A stretch of DNA of 64,000 nt, taken from positions 558,001 to 622,000 of the forward strand of contig NZ_CP120997.1 of assembly GCF_030719295.1 (NCBI RefSeq). Reading direction: 5' to 3'. The translations under genes were made by a program, and so were the position numbers. Below are positions 40,104-50,033 of the stretch, piece by piece. The DNA is from Streptomyces sp. Mut1 (GTDB lineage: Bacteria > Actinomycetota > Actinomycetes > Streptomycetales > Streptomycetaceae). Under the pieces are notes generated by a model. The model did no database searches and was not told the origin of the DNA. It was given only the letters and a program-made list of their open reading frames with translations. Numbering within the stretch: the first letter of the stretch is position 1; each line of letters starts with the position of its first letter.

Positions 40104-42518
40104 TCAGCCCCGTACGGGGGCGGCGGCCGTCACGGGTTCGGTCACGGCCTCGCACACCAGCCGGCGCCCGTGGTCGAGCGTGCGCTCGGGGCCTGTGAGG
40201 CGCAGGTGCACGGTGTGCCGGATGTCCTCGGCGCCGCTGGACGCCGCGAGCCGCAGCTCCAGCGCACCGGGTTCGACCACCCTCCGGCCGCCGATGCCGG
40301 TGAAGGAGGCCAGATCGGCGTGGAACCGGAAGCGCACGCGCGCCTCCTCGCCCGCGTCGAGCGGGACCCGGGCATAGCCGATGAGCCGGCTGTCGGGGCG
40401 GGTGGTCTGGGCGACCGGGTCGTGCACGTACAGCTGCACGACCTCCACCCCCGCACGGTCACCGGTGTTGCGGACGGTCAGCGCGAGGTCCACGCCGCCG
40501 TCCGTGGGGATCTCCTCGGGGGCCGGGGCGCCGGGCTCCCAGGCGAAGGAGGTGTACGTCAGTCCGTGGCCGAAGGGGTACAGCGGCGTCGGGTCCAGGT
40601 TGCTGACCCCGTTGGCGAGGCCCAGCGGCGGCTGGAGGTACGTCCAGGGCTGGCCGCCCGGGTGGCGCGGGACGCCGACCGGGAGCCGGCCGGAGGGGCT
40701 GACCCGGCCGGAGAGCACGCCGGCGAGGGCCGGGCCGCCCTCCTCACCGGGGAAGAACGCCTGCACCACGGCGGCGGTGCGGTCCGCCCAGCGGCCGAGC
40801 GCGTACGGGCGGCCGGTCAGCAGCACCAGGACGACCGGGGTGCCGCTGTCCAGCAGCGCGTCGAGCAGTTCGCCCTGGACGCCCGGCAGCGCGAGGTCGT
40901 CGGCGTCGCAGCCCTCCCCCGATGTGCCGCGCCCGAACAGTCCGGCCCGGTCCCCCAGCACGGCGACGCAGACGTCCGCGTCCGCGGCCAGGTCCGCCGC
41001 GGCGGCGATGCCCGAGGTGTCCGTGCCGTCCACGTCGCAGCCGGGTGCTCCGGTGACCTCGGCACCGGGGAACTCACCGCGCAGCGATTCGAGGACGGTC
41101 GGGATGTCGATGCCCATGGCGGTCTCGGGGTGCAGGACGCCGACGTGGCTGGGGAAGGAGTAGCAGCCGAGCATGGCCAGCGCGTCGTCGGCGCGCGGCC
41201 CGACCACGGCGATCCGTCCCCTGCCGCCCAGCGGCAGCACGTTCCCGGGGTTGGCGAGCAGCACCACGGCCTGTTCGGCCAGTTCGCGGGCGAGGGCCCG
41301 GTTGCGCGGCGGGTCCAGGTCGATGGTCTCGCGCGCCTGCTCCGGGTCGCCGTCCCGCAGGAGTGCGGGCAGCGGGGCCCAGTCGGGGTCGAGCAGCCCG
41401 AGTTCGCACTTCTGCAGGAGCACGCGGCGCAGCGCGCGGTCGACGAGTTCCTCGGGGACCGTACCGGCCCGCACGGCGGCGGCGAGCTCGTCACCGTAGC
41501 TGCGGACGGTGGGCAGCTCCACGTCGACTCCGGCGCGCAGCGCGAGGCGGGCGGCGTCCGCGCGGTCCTCGGCGACCTTGTGCAGGGTCTCCAGGAAGCC
41601 GATGGCGAAGTAGTCGGCGACGACGGTGCCTTCGAAGCCCCAGGTGTCGCGGAGGAGTCCGGTCAGCAGGGCGGGGTCCGCCGCCGACGGCACTCCGTCG
41701 ATCTCCGTGTAGGAGTGCATGACGGAGCGGGCCCCGCCTTCGCGCAGTGCCATCTCGAAGGGCGGCAGGACGACGTCGGCCAGTTCCCTGGCTCCGGCCC
41801 TGACCGGTGAGAGGTTGCGCGCGCCGGCCGAGGCCGCGTACCCGGCGAAGTGCTTGAGGGTGGCGACGATGCCGGCGGATTCCAGGCCCCGCACATAGGC
41901 GGTGCCGATGGTGGCGACCAGGTAGGGGTCCTCGCCGATGGTCTCCTCGACGCGGCCCCAGCGCAGGTCGCGCACCACGTCCAGGACCGGGGCGAGGCCC
42001 TGGTGGATGCCGACGGACCGCATGTCGCTGCCGATCCGGTGGGCCATCTCGGTGACCAGCTCCGGGTTCCAGGCCGCGCCCCAGGAGAGCGGGACCGGGT
42101 AGGCGGTGGCGCCCCAGGCGGTGAATCCGGCGAGGCACTCCTCGTGGGCGAGTGCCGGAATGCCGAACCGTCCGGCGTCCACGATGGCCTGCTGGGCCCG
42201 CGCCAGGGAGATCGCGCCCACGGCGGGGTCCACGGGTGCGGTGCCGAAGGGGCGGGTCAGCTGGCCGAGGCCGCGCGGGATCAGCGCGTCCCAGTCGATC
42301 GCGCCGACCATCTCGTTCTGGTGCGGGGCGACCCCGTCCCCGTCGGCGTCGGCGCCCACCCAGATTCCGTAGAGCTGGGCGGTCTTCTCCTGGAGGGTCA
42401 TCCGGGAGACGAGATCGGCCACCCGCTCCTCGGGGGCGAGCGCGGGGTCCTGCCACGGACCGTCGACGGTGGTGGCCGCTTCGGTGCTGCGGGCGTGCGG
42501 AACAGGGGGGTTTGCCAT
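40104..42518 (-). CDS. bxlA: GH3 beta-xylosidase (BxlA-type), cytoplasmic
   Basis: 804 residues, no signal peptide. GH3 N-domain: RVADLVSRMTLQEKTAQLYG, KHFAGYA, and the nucleophile motif GTVVADYFA (Asp302); C-domain ELAEQAVVLLANPGNVLPLG; fibronectin-like C-terminus VRNTGDRAGVEVVQLYVHDP. It should hydrolyse xylobiose and short xylo-oligosaccharides brought in by the upstream transporter. ATG 42518 is downstream of a GAGGAA site. It is the last gene of bxlEFGA, as in Streptomyces thermoviolaceus and S. coelicolor; the beta-xylosidase assignment rests on that synteny. Confidence 0.93.
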   Translation of the reverse strand: MANPPVPHARSTEAATTVDGPWQDPALAPEERVADLVSRMTLQEKTAQLYGIWVGADADGDGVAPHQNEMVGAIDWDALIPRGLGQLTRPFGTAPVDPAVGAISLARAQQAIVDAGRFGIPALAHEECLAGFTAWGATAYPVPLSWGAAWNPELVTEMAHRIGSDMRSVGIHQGLAPVLDVVRDLRWGRVEETIGEDPYLVATIGTAYVRGLESAGIVATLKHFAGYAASAGARNLSPVRAGARELADVVLPPFEMALREGGARSVMHSYTEIDGVPSAADPALLTGLLRDTWGFEGTVVADYFAIGFLETLHKVAEDRADAARLALRAGVDVELPTVRSYGDELAAAVRAGTVPEELVDRALRRVLLQKCELGLLDPDWAPLPALLRDGDPEQARETIDLDPPRNRALARELAEQAVVLLANPGNVLPLGGRGRIAVVGPRADDALAMLGCYSFPSHVGVLHPETAMGIDIPTVLESLRGEFPGAEVTGAPGCDVDGTDTSGIAAAADLAADADVCVAVLGDRAGLFGRGTSGEGCDADDLALPGVQGELLDALLDSGTPVVLVLLTGRPYALGRWADRTAAVVQAFFPGEEGGPALAGVLSGRVSPSGRLPVGVPRHPGGQPWTYLQPPLGLANGVSNLDPTPLYPFGHGLTYTSFAWEPGAPAPEEIPTDGGVDLALTVRNTGDRAGVEVVQLYVHDPVAQTTRPDSRLIGYARVPLDAGEEARVRFRFHADLASFTGIGGRRVVEPGALELRLAASSGAEDIRHTVHLRLTGPERTLDHGRRLVCEAVTEPVTAAAPVRG

Positions 42519-42570
42519 GGCGGCGGGGATTCCTCTCAAGAGTGCGGTGGTACGCGGCGGCATGGGTGCG

Positions 42571-43464
42571 TTACTTGCCGCCCACCCCCATCAGTCCGTT
42601 GACCAGTGCCTTGCGTGCCACGAGGTACACGGCGAAGATCGGCACGACGGAGAGCACGATCGCGGCCAGCACGGCCGGGATGTTGACCCCGAACTGGGAC
42701 ATGAAGTTGAAGAGACCGAGGGTCAGCACCCGGTTCTCCTCCGACTGGGTCAGGATCAGCGGGAAGAGGAAGCCGTTCCACGCCTGGAGGGCGGTGTAGA
42801 TGGCGACCGTGCTGATGCCCGCCTTGGACATCGGGATCGCCAGCTGCCAGAGCATCCGCAGGGGCGACGCGCCGTCGAGCGCCATCGCCTCGTACATCTC
42901 CTCGGAGACGTCGCGCATGGTGCCGCTGAGGATGAGCACCGCGACGGGCATCGCGAAGGCGGCGGTCGGCAGGATGATCGCGGGCAGGCTGTCGTACAGG
43001 CCCATCTTGCTGATGAGCAGGTAGAGCGGCACGATCACGGCCTGCGCGGGGATGGCGACGCCGAGCAGGAAGGTGCGGAAGGCGAGGCCGGAGAGCCGGC
43101 TGCGGGTACGTACCGCGACGTAGGCGACGGGCACCGCGAGCACCAGCACGATCGCCACCGTGGCCACGGCGACGATCGCCGTGTTGGTGAGCATCGTGGA
43201 GAAGCCGCTGTCCAGCACCGTGCGGTAGTTGTCGAGCGTGGGGTTGGTCGGGAAGGCCAGCGGATCGCCGTTCAGCGCCTCGTCCTGGTGCATGAGCGAG
43301 GAGGAGACGAGCGTGTAGAGCGGGACGATCACCAGCACGAGCCAGACCAGCGAGCCGAGCCCGGCCAGCGGGTTGCCCCACGTGCGGCGGCGCCGGGCGA
43401 CGGCCGGGCGGGGGCGGTTCACGGGCTGTGCGGGGCGCGCCTCGGGGCGGGTGTCGATCGACAT
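42571..43464 (-). CDS. bxlG: Xylobiose ABC transporter permease (MalG type)
   Basis: 297 residues, six transmembrane helices. The EAA loop that docks the ATPase is MYEAMALDGASPLRMLWQLAIP. It ends at a short KALVNGLMGVGGK tail, typical of CUT1 MalG-like permeases. It starts 4 bp after bxlF stops and is followed by bxlA 52 bp later. Confidence 0.93.
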   Translation of the reverse strand: MSIDTRPEARPAQPVNRPRPAVARRRRTWGNPLAGLGSLVWLVLVIVPLYTLVSSSLMHQDEALNGDPLAFPTNPTLDNYRTVLDSGFSTMLTNTAIVAVATVAIVLVLAVPVAYVAVRTRSRLSGLAFRTFLLGVAIPAQAVIVPLYLLISKMGLYDSLPAIILPTAAFAMPVAVLILSGTMRDVSEEMYEAMALDGASPLRMLWQLAIPMSKAGISTVAIYTALQAWNGFLFPLILTQSEENRVLTLGLFNFMSQFGVNIPAVLAAIVLSVVPIFAVYLVARKALVNGLMGVGGK

Positions 43465-43468
43465 CTCG

Positions 43469-44398
43469 TCACATACCTTCCCGGGTGGAGCGCATGTTCC
43501 CGAAGCCGCTGAAGCGGACCAGGATCAGCGAGAGGGCGGTGGCCACGACGACCAGGGCTGTCGCGATCGCGGCGGCGTACCCGAGGTCGTAGGTCTGGAA
43601 ACCGGTGCGGTACATCAGGTACGGCAGCACGGTGGTGTCGGTGCCGGGGCCGCCCTTGGTCATGATGAGCACGGTGTCGAAGTAGGTCAGCGAGCCGACG
43701 ATCATCAGGACCGACGAGGTGGTGATGGTGTTGCGCAGCTGCGGCAGGGTGATGTGGAAGAACTGCCGGAACATGCCGGCGCCGTCGATCTCGGCGGCCT
43801 GGTAGAGGACCTGCGGGATCTGCCGGGTGCCGCCCTGGTAGATCAGGGTGTGGAAGGGCATGAACTGCCAGCCGCCGACGAAGGCCACGGTCAGCAGGGC
43901 GCCGGTGGAGGAGCCGAGGACGTTCGGGTCGATGCCGAACCAGGGCCCGATCTCCTTGATCACACCGAAGTTCGGGTCGAGCAGCGCGTGGAAGAGCATC
44001 GCGATGGCCGTGGTGGAGAGCAGCAGCGGGACGAAGAAGACCGCCGAGAGCACGGCGCGGCTGCGCTGCCGGCCGGCCGCCCAGACGCCGAGCAGCAGGG
44101 CCACCGGGGTCTGGAAGGCCCAGCTGATCGTGGTGAGGAGCAGGCTGAGCCAGGCGGCCTGGCGGAACTCCGGGTCCTTGAAGAGCCGGGTCCAGTTGGC
44201 CGTGCCGACGGAGGTCGGGGAGTTCAGCCCGTCCCAGTGGCAGAAGGAGAGATAGACGGCGATCGCCAGCGGGACGATGGCGAAAAGGGCGAAGAAGACG
44301 ATGCCGGGCAGGGCCCAGGCGACCGGGGGGCGGCCGACGTTTCCGGCGGCCGCCTTCCTTCCTCCGCGCACCTTTGTGTACGAAGAGACGTGGGGCAT
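43469..44398 (-). CDS. bxlF: Xylobiose ABC transporter permease (MalF type)
   Basis: 309 residues, six transmembrane helices, first one VAWALPGIVFFALFAIVPLA. EAA loop: YQAAEIDGAGMFRQFFHITLPQL. CUT1 family partner of the MalG-type permease. The ATG lies 2 bp after the bxlE stop, so translation is coupled; there is no strong ribosome site. Confidence 0.93.
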   Translation of the reverse strand: MPHVSSYTKVRGGRKAAAGNVGRPPVAWALPGIVFFALFAIVPLAIAVYLSFCHWDGLNSPTSVGTANWTRLFKDPEFRQAAWLSLLLTTISWAFQTPVALLLGVWAAGRQRSRAVLSAVFFVPLLLSTTAIAMLFHALLDPNFGVIKEIGPWFGIDPNVLGSSTGALLTVAFVGGWQFMPFHTLIYQGGTRQIPQVLYQAAEIDGAGMFRQFFHITLPQLRNTITTSSVLMIVGSLTYFDTVLIMTKGGPGTDTTVLPYLMYRTGFQTYDLGYAAAIATALVVVATALSLILVRFSGFGNMRSTREGM

Positions 44399-44400
44399 CG

Positions 44401-45699
44401 TTACTTGACGGCCTTCATCGCGGCGACGAACTGCTCGGGCGTGGACTTGCCGGCGAACAGCTTGCTGATCTGGGTGAGCAGCGGGGTGGCGTACTTGGAC
44501 TCCAGCGCCTGGTCCCAGGAGAGGGTGAAGCTCGGGGCCTTCTGGACCATCTCGTACTGGTCGGTGGCGAACTGGGGGTTGGGCGAGCCGCTCAGCATGG
44601 AGGCGGCGTTGGACGTGGTGGGCACGTCGCCGTTGTCGACCAGGGCCTGGGCGTAGGACTTGGAGGCCATGGTCTTCAGGAAGGCTATGGCCTCGTCCTT
44701 GTACTTGGTACGGGAGTTGATCGACCAGTAGTTGGTGGGGTTGCCCACCACGTCGGCCGGGTCACCGACTCCGCCGGCCACGGTCGGGAAGTTGGCCCAG
44801 CCGAGGTCTTCCTCGGCGAACTTCGGCGCCTTGCCGAGCTGGGTCGAGTACTCCCACGAGCCCATCAGGTGCATGGCCGCCTTGCCCTTGTTGAGCAGGG
44901 TGGGGGCGCCGCCGTTGCCGTAGTCGACGGAGTTGAAGTTCTTGCCGAACGCTCCGTCGTCCACGAGCTGCCTGACGGTCTGGGCCGCCTTGAGGACGGC
45001 CGGGTCGCCCCACGCCGAGCGGTCGCCGTTCTGGATCTTCCGGAAGACGTCGGGGCCGCCGATCCGGTCGAGCAGGTACTCCATCCACATCAGCTCGGGC
45101 CACTTGTCCGAGCCGCCGAGGGCGAAGGGGGTGATGCCCTTGCTCTTGAAGGTCGTGATGGCCTTCTGCAGGTCCTCCCACGTCTTGGGGACCTCGACCT
45201 TGTTCTCGGCGAAGAGGGTCTTGTTGTAGAAGAGCATCACGGGCTGCATGCCGCGCATCGGCACCCCGTAGATCTTTCCGTCGAGGCTGCCCGCCTCGAC
45301 GATGGACGGGAGGAAGCCGTCCTTGAGGACGGCGTCGTTCTTCACGGCCGAGGTGAGGTCGACCAGCTGGCCCGCGTCGCGGTACGGCTTGATGGAGCCG
45401 GCGCCCCAGTTGTAGAAGATGTCCGGGGCGCTGGGCGAGCCCATGGCGCTGCGCAGCTTGTTGACGTACTCGGTGCCCGGGACCGGGATCAGCTTGACCT
45501 TGACCTTCGAGGTCTTGTTGAACTCCTTGACCGCCGCTTCCTGGATCTTGACGGCGTCGTCGCCGTAGACATACGCGGTGAGGGTGCCGCCGTCGTCGTC
45601 CGATCCGCAGCCCGCCAGTACCCCCGCCATGACCATGGCCACACCGGCCGCGGTCCATCTCGCCGCGCGCCTGCCCTGAGTGAAAGTTCCCGACCGCAT
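44401..45699 (-). CDS. bxlE: Xylobiose-binding lipoprotein
   Basis: 432 residues. Lipoprotein signal [15 protein letters not shown] gives a membrane-tethered CUT1 sugar-binding protein (SBP_bac_1): [53 protein letters not shown], and [18 protein letters not shown] 45699 has GAGGTG five bases upstream. It is first in bxlEFGA, divergent from bxlR. No ATPase gene is in the operon, so the shared MsiK ATPase probably drives it. Confidence 0.93.
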   Translation of the reverse strand: MRSGTFTQGRRAARWTAAGVAMVMAGVLAGCGSDDDGGTLTAYVYGDDAVKIQEAAVKEFNKTSKVKVKLIPVPGTEYVNKLRSAMGSPSAPDIFYNWGAGSIKPYRDAGQLVDLTSAVKNDAVLKDGFLPSIVEAGSLDGKIYGVPMRGMQPVMLFYNKTLFAENKVEVPKTWEDLQKAITTFKSKGITPFALGGSDKWPELMWMEYLLDRIGGPDVFRKIQNGDRSAWGDPAVLKAAQTVRQLVDDGAFGKNFNSVDYGNGGAPTLLNKGKAAMHLMGSWEYSTQLGKAPKFAEEDLGWANFPTVAGGVGDPADVVGNPTNYWSINSRTKYKDEAIAFLKTMASKSYAQALVDNGDVPTTSNAASMLSGSPNPQFATDQYEMVQKAPSFTLSWDQALESKYATPLLTQISKLFAGKSTPEQFVAAMKAVK

Positions 45700-45713
45700 G
45701 ACCGCACCTCTGT

Positions 45714-45742
45714 CGAATGTTTCGGAGTTGCTTGCGAATGTT
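45714..45742. promoter_or_regulatory. BxlR operator region
   Basis: CGAATGTTTCG (45714-45724) is an inverted repeat CGAA-N3-TTCG. A second CGAATGTT (45735-45742) follows exactly 21 bp later, two helical turns, as a direct repeat. The position, 15-43 bp before bxlE, suits a repressor. Confidence 0.65.
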
Positions 45743-45850
45743 GCCGGAACCGTACGGTCGGGTTTCGGGCCAGTCAAGAGGTCGGGGGGAGCGAATTTTC
45801 CCGAGGGGCCCGCCCCTCTCTTCGGGGGTCCGGCGGTTACGATTCGCTGT

Positions 45851-46909
45851 ATGAGCCCCGCAAACGTCCAGTCACATCAGGAGAATGCGCCTACCGGAGC
45901 GTCGTCGGACGGCGCCGCCACGCTGGCGGAAATCGCCCGAGCGGCCGGAGTCTCGGCTCCGACAGTTTCGAAGGTGCTGAACGGGCGTGCCGATGTCGCG
46001 CCCAGCACGCGCACCAAGGTGGAGGAGCTGTTGCTGCTGCACGGCTACCGCCGCAGACGCGGCTCCACCACCCAGTCGCAACTGATCGACCTGGTCTTCC
46101 ACGAGCTGGACAGCTCCTGGGCGATGGAGGTCGTGCGCGGCGTCGAGAACGTGGCGCGCGAGGAGGGCCTGAGCCTGGTCCTCTCGGAGAGCGCGGGCCG
46201 CCTCAGCCCCGGGCAGACCTGGGTGGACGGGGTGCTGGCCCGCCGGCCGGTCGGGGTGATCCTGGTCCTTTCGGACCTCACCGCCGCCCAGCGCGCCCAG
46301 CTCACCAGCCGCAGCATCCCCTTCGCGGTGGTCGACCCGGCCGGTGATCCGGGCGACGACATCCCGTCGGTGGGGACGACGAACTGGCAGGGCGGTCTCG
46401 CCGCCACCCGCCACCTCACCGGGCTCGGGCACCGCAGGATCGGCGTCGTCAGCGGCCCGTCGCGGATGATGTGCAGCCGGGCCCGGGTGGACGGCTACCG
46501 CGCGGCCCTGGAGACGGCGGGCCTGCCGATCGACCCCTCGCTCATCCGCGAGGGCGAGTTCCAGCACGAGGCGGGGTACGCGGCGGGCATGGAGCTGCTG
46601 CGCTCGGCGGACCGGCCGACCGCCGTCTTCGCCGGCAACGACCTCCAGGCGCTCGGCGTGTACGAGGCGGCGCGCGAGCTGGGTCTGCGCATTCCGGAGG
46701 ACCTGAGCGTGGTCGGCTTCGACGATCTGCCGCTCACCCGGTGGATCGGGCCGCCGCTGACCACGGTGCGCCAGCCCCTGATCGAGATGGCCGAGACCGC
46801 GGCCCGCCTGGTCCTCGACCTCGGCCGCGGCCGGCAGCCCGCGACGACCCGTGTCGATCTCGCCACCAATCTGGTGGTCCGCAGCAGCACGGCGCCGCCC
46901 TGCCGCTGA
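45851..46909 (+). CDS. bxlR: LacI-family repressor of the xylobiose operon
   Basis: 352 residues. Headpiece [20 protein letters not shown] followed by [26 protein letters not shown]; effector domain ends [27 protein letters not shown] (45838-45843) stands 7 bases before ATG 45851 and there is no ribosome site, so the mRNA is probably leaderless. Divergent position next to bxlEFGA identifies it as BxlR, which is released by xylobiose in S. thermoviolaceus. Its recognition helix ([10 protein letters not shown]) differs from the two AACGTT-type LacI proteins. Confidence 0.92.
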   Translation: MSPANVQSHQENAPTGASSDGAATLAEIARAAGVSAPTVSKVLNGRADVAPSTRTKVEELLLLHGYRRRRGSTTQSQLIDLVFHELDSSWAMEVVRGVENVAREEGLSLVLSESAGRLSPGQTWVDGVLARRPVGVILVLSDLTAAQRAQLTSRSIPFAVVDPAGDPGDDIPSVGTTNWQGGLAATRHLTGLGHRRIGVVSGPSRMMCSRARVDGYRAALETAGLPIDPSLIREGEFQHEAGYAAGMELLRSADRPTAVFAGNDLQALGVYEAARELGLRIPEDLSVVGFDDLPLTRWIGPPLTTVRQPLIEMAETAARLVLDLGRGRQPATTRVDLATNLVVRSSTAPPCR

Positions 46910-47011
46910 CGCCCGGACCGCCAACACCCCGAGCCGTCGTCCACGCCCCTGTCAGTACCCCGGTGCAGACTGGCGGATATCCGGCACAACGGCGTTTCGG
47001 GAGGTTCGGTC

Positions 47012-48100
47012 ATGACCGGGGTATTGCTCACCGTGGGCACCCGCAAGGGGCTCTTCATCGGTCGCGGACGCGGCGGCACATGGGAGTTCGACGGGCCGCA
47101 CTTCAACGCGCAGGCGATCTACTCGGTCGCCATCGACACCAGGGGCGGCACGCCCCGGCTGCTCGTCGGCGGGGACAGCGCGCACTGGGGCCCCTCCGTG
47201 TTCCACTCCGACGACCTGGGCGCGAGCTGGGCCGAGCCGAGGAAGCCGGCCGTGAGGTTCCCGGAGTTCACGGGCGCCTCGCTGGAGCGGGTGTGGCAGT
47301 TGCAGCCGGCGGGACCCGAGGCGCCGGGGGTCGTGTACGCGGGCACCGAGCCGGCCGCCCTGTTCCGGTCCGGGGACGGCGGTGAGTCGTTCGAGCTGGT
47401 GCGCCCGCTCTGGGAGCACCCGACCCGTTCCCGGTGGGTGCCGGGCGGCGGGGGCGAGGGGCTGCACACGATCCTGACGGACGAACGGGACGCCCGCTCG
47501 GTGACCGTCGCGGTCTCCACCGCCGGGGTGTTCAGGACCACCGACGGCGGCGAGAGCTGGGACCCGGCCAACAAGGGGGTCTCGGCCGTTTTCCTGCCCG
47601 AGCAGGACCCGGAGTTCGGCCAGTGCGTGCACAAGGTCGGCCGGGACGCCGTCGACCCCGACCGCCTCTACCTCCAGAACCACTGGGGCGTCTTCCGCAG
47701 CGACGACTCCGGGGGCCACTGGACGGACATCGGCGCGGGCCTGCCCTCCGACTTCGGTTTCGCCGTGGCCGCACACCCGCACCGCGCGGACACGGCGTAC
47801 GTCTTCCCGATCAACGCGGATGCCGACCGGGTGCCCGCCGAGCACCGCTGCCGGGTCTTCCGGACGACCGACGCGGGCGCCCACTGGGAGCCCCTGTCGA
47901 CGGGCCTGCCCGAGAGCGCCCACTACGGCACGGTGCTGCGCGACGCGCTCTGCACGGACGACGCGGACCCGGCCGGCGTCTACTTCGGCAACCGCAACGG
48001 CGAGCTGTACGCGAGCGCGGACGACGGGGACACCTGGCGGCAGCTCGCCTCCCACCTGCCGGACGTGCTGTGCGTGCGGGCGGCGGCCGTCGAGGTGTGA
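47012..48100 (+). CDS. WD40/YVTN/BNR-like repeat (sialidase-fold) protein
   Basis: 362 residues, beta-propeller. BNR/Asp-box repeats are visible as VFHSDDLGASWAE, LFRSGDGGESFEL, VFRTTDGGESWDP, VFRSDDSGGHWTD, VFRTTDAGAHWEP, and LYASADDGDTWRQ. There is no signal peptide. It is not a sialidase by catalytic motifs; members are annotated only as exo-alpha-sialidase-like. A binding or scaffolding role is possible. It is convergent with ung. Confidence 0.85.
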   Translation: MTGVLLTVGTRKGLFIGRGRGGTWEFDGPHFNAQAIYSVAIDTRGGTPRLLVGGDSAHWGPSVFHSDDLGASWAEPRKPAVRFPEFTGASLERVWQLQPAGPEAPGVVYAGTEPAALFRSGDGGESFELVRPLWEHPTRSRWVPGGGGEGLHTILTDERDARSVTVAVSTAGVFRTTDGGESWDPANKGVSAVFLPEQDPEFGQCVHKVGRDAVDPDRLYLQNHWGVFRSDDSGGHWTDIGAGLPSDFGFAVAAHPHRADTAYVFPINADADRVPAEHRCRVFRTTDAGAHWEPLSTGLPESAHYGTVLRDALCTDDADPAGVYFGNRNGELYASADDGDTWRQLASHLPDVLCVRAAAVEV

Positions 48101-48110
48101 GGTCTCCCCC

Positions 48111-48788
48111 TTACGGAAGCCGCCAGTCCACCGGCTCCGCGCCCCGGGCCACCAGGAGTTCGTTGACCCGGCTGAACGGCCTGGACCCGAAGAACCCGCG
48201 GTCGGCGGACATCGGGGAGGGGTGCGCGGACTCGATGGCCGGCAGGTCACCGAGGAGCGGCCGCAGATTGCGGGCGTCGCGCCCCCACAGCACCGACACC
48301 AGCGGCTTGCCCCGGGCGACCAGGGCGCGGATGGCCTGTTCGGTCACCTCCTCCCAGCCCTTGCCTCGGTGCGCGCCGGGCGAGCGGGGCGCGGTGGTCA
48401 GCGCCCTGTTCAGCAGCAGCACGCCCTGGCGCGTCCACGGCGTCAGGTCACCGTTCGACGGGCGGGGCAGCCCCAGGTCGGTGTTGAGCTCGCGGTAGAT
48501 GTTCTCCAGGCTGCCGGGGAGCCTGCGGACCTCGGGGGCGACGGCGAAGCTCAGCCCGATGGCCATGCCCGGTGTCGGGTAGGGGTCCTGACCGACGATC
48601 AGCACCCGCACCTCGTCGAAGGGCTGCTGGAACGCGCGCAGCACGTTCGCCCCGGACGGGAGATAGGTGCGGCCTGCCGCGACCTCCGCGCGCAGGAAAT
48701 CGCCCATCGCGGCGACGCGCCCCGCCACGGGGGCAAGGGCCTCGGCCCAGCCGGGCTCGACAACTTCGTTCAACGGTCTTGCTGTCAC
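48111..48788 (-). CDS. ung: Uracil-DNA glycosylase
   Basis: 225 residues of family 1 UDG. Water-activating motif [20 protein letters not shown] with the catalytic Asp, uracil-specificity LLLNRALTT (Asn), and DNA-intercalation motif [19 protein letters not shown] with the catalytic His. It removes uracil from DNA in base excision repair. GTG 48788 gives MTARPLNEV, the usual N-terminus length; the ribosome site is weak. Normal family size. Confidence 0.97.
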   Translation of the reverse strand: MTARPLNEVVEPGWAEALAPVAGRVAAMGDFLRAEVAAGRTYLPSGANVLRAFQQPFDEVRVLIVGQDPYPTPGMAIGLSFAVAPEVRRLPGSLENIYRELNTDLGLPRPSNGDLTPWTRQGVLLLNRALTTAPRSPGAHRGKGWEEVTEQAIRALVARGKPLVSVLWGRDARNLRPLLGDLPAIESAHPSPMSADRGFFGSRPFSRVNELLVARGAEPVDWRLP

Positions 48789-48871
48789 GGAAGATCACCC
48801 TACCGGCGCAACGCGGTGCCCCGGGGATAGGGTGCTGCCGTCCTTCCCCTTCGTCTCCCGGGAGCCGGTCC

Positions 48872-49906
48872 ATGACGTCACACGGGCACGCGGCCGCGGC
48901 ACCCGGCGCGTACGTCCTCGGGGTGGACTCGGGCGGCTCCGGACTCCGGGTGGCACTGGCCGGCCCGGACGCGGCCGCCCCGCTGGGCACCGTCGTGTGC
49001 GGCGAGCCGGTGCGTACCGGCGCCGGCGGGATCGAGGCCGCCCATCTGCTGGAGCAGGCACTGCCCGCGGCCCGCGAGCTGCTCGCCCGGCACGGCGGCG
49101 GCGGCCGGATCACCGCCGCCGCGGTGGGCGCCGCGGGCATGACCACGCTCGGCGACCGGCTGCGCGCCGAGCTGCCGGCCGCCCTGGAGGAAGCGCTGGG
49201 GGTGCGCCGGATCGCGCTCGCGGCCGACGCGGTGACCGCGTACGCCGGAGCGGTCGGCCAGCGGGCCGGAGCGGTGGTGGCCGCCGGCACCGGGCTGATC
49301 GCGCTGGGCACGGATCTGACGCGGTGGCGGCGGGCGGACGGCTGGGGGCATCTGCTGGGCGACAGCGGCGGCGGCGCCTGGATCGGGCGGGCCGGGCTCG
49401 ACGCGGCGATGCGGGCCCACGACGGGCGGCGCGGCGGCTCGGCGGCACTGCTGGAGCGGCTGGAGGCGGTGTTCGGCCCGCCGCCGGAGCTGCCCGGACT
49501 GCTCTACCCGCGCGCCGACCGGCCCGCCGTGCTGGCCTCCTTCGCCCCGGAGGTGGCCGGGTGCGCGGCGCACGACCCGGTCGCCGAGGGCATCCTGCGG
49601 GCCGCCGGGACACACATCGCGGAGGCGGCCGCGGCGGTGTGCCCCGAGGCTGCGGCGGACGAGGAAGGGTACGAAGTCGCGCTGACGGGCGGGCTGTTCC
49701 GGATGGGCGAGCCGTTGCTCGTGCCGCTGCGCGAGGAGTTGGCGCGGCTGCTGCCGGGGGCACGGGCGGTCCCCGGTTCGGGTGATCCCCTGATCGGTGC
49801 GCTGCGCATCGCCCAGGGGCTGGCCACCGGCGGTCTGCGGCTCCCGCACCATCCGACGCTGCTCTGTCTGCCGGGGCACCGTGCCGGTGACCTCGGGGAA
49901 CGGTGA
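48872..49906 (+). CDS. BadF/BcrA-type ATPase, probable N-acetylglucosamine kinase
   Basis: 344 residues of the ASKHA fold: phosphate-1 motif VLGVDSGGSGLRVALAG, adenosine/phosphate-2 region AVVAAGTGLIALG, GHLLGDSGGGAWIGRAGL, and VALTGGLFRMGEPLL. Bacterial and eukaryotic GlcNAc kinases of this family phosphorylate GlcNAc at O6. ATG 48872 has GGGAG seven bases upstream. It lies near genes with DasR-type sites, but none is in its own promoter. Substrate assignment is from family only. Confidence 0.85.
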   Translation: MTSHGHAAAAPGAYVLGVDSGGSGLRVALAGPDAAAPLGTVVCGEPVRTGAGGIEAAHLLEQALPAARELLARHGGGGRITAAAVGAAGMTTLGDRLRAELPAALEEALGVRRIALAADAVTAYAGAVGQRAGAVVAAGTGLIALGTDLTRWRRADGWGHLLGDSGGGAWIGRAGLDAAMRAHDGRRGGSAALLERLEAVFGPPPELPGLLYPRADRPAVLASFAPEVAGCAAHDPVAEGILRAAGTHIAEAAAAVCPEAAADEEGYEVALTGGLFRMGEPLLVPLREELARLLPGARAVPGSGDPLIGALRIAQGLATGGLRLPHHPTLLCLPGHRAGDLGER

Positions 49907-49934
49907 CCGGGCCACTGACGACAGATCAGGACAG

Positions 49935-49964
49935 TTGCCAGGTAAGCCGCTGATCGGATAAATA
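49935..49964 (+). promoter_or_regulatory. Promoter of the chelatase-like gene
   Basis: TTGCCA (49935-49940) and TAAATA (49959-49964), 18-base spacer, about 70 bp before the ATG. A TAGCAT at 50020-50025, 8 bases before the ATG, could serve a second, leaderless transcript. Confidence 0.5.
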
Positions 49965-50033
49965 CGGACAGAGGCCGCTCGACCGGACCCTCCCCGCGCG
50001 GAGGCGTATCCAAAACCAGTAGCATGCGGCGCC

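Noticed and set aside
16245..46909. The polysaccharide locus as a genomic island
   Set aside because: No integrase, attachment repeats or tRNA at its edges, and base composition appears like that of the surrounding genes.
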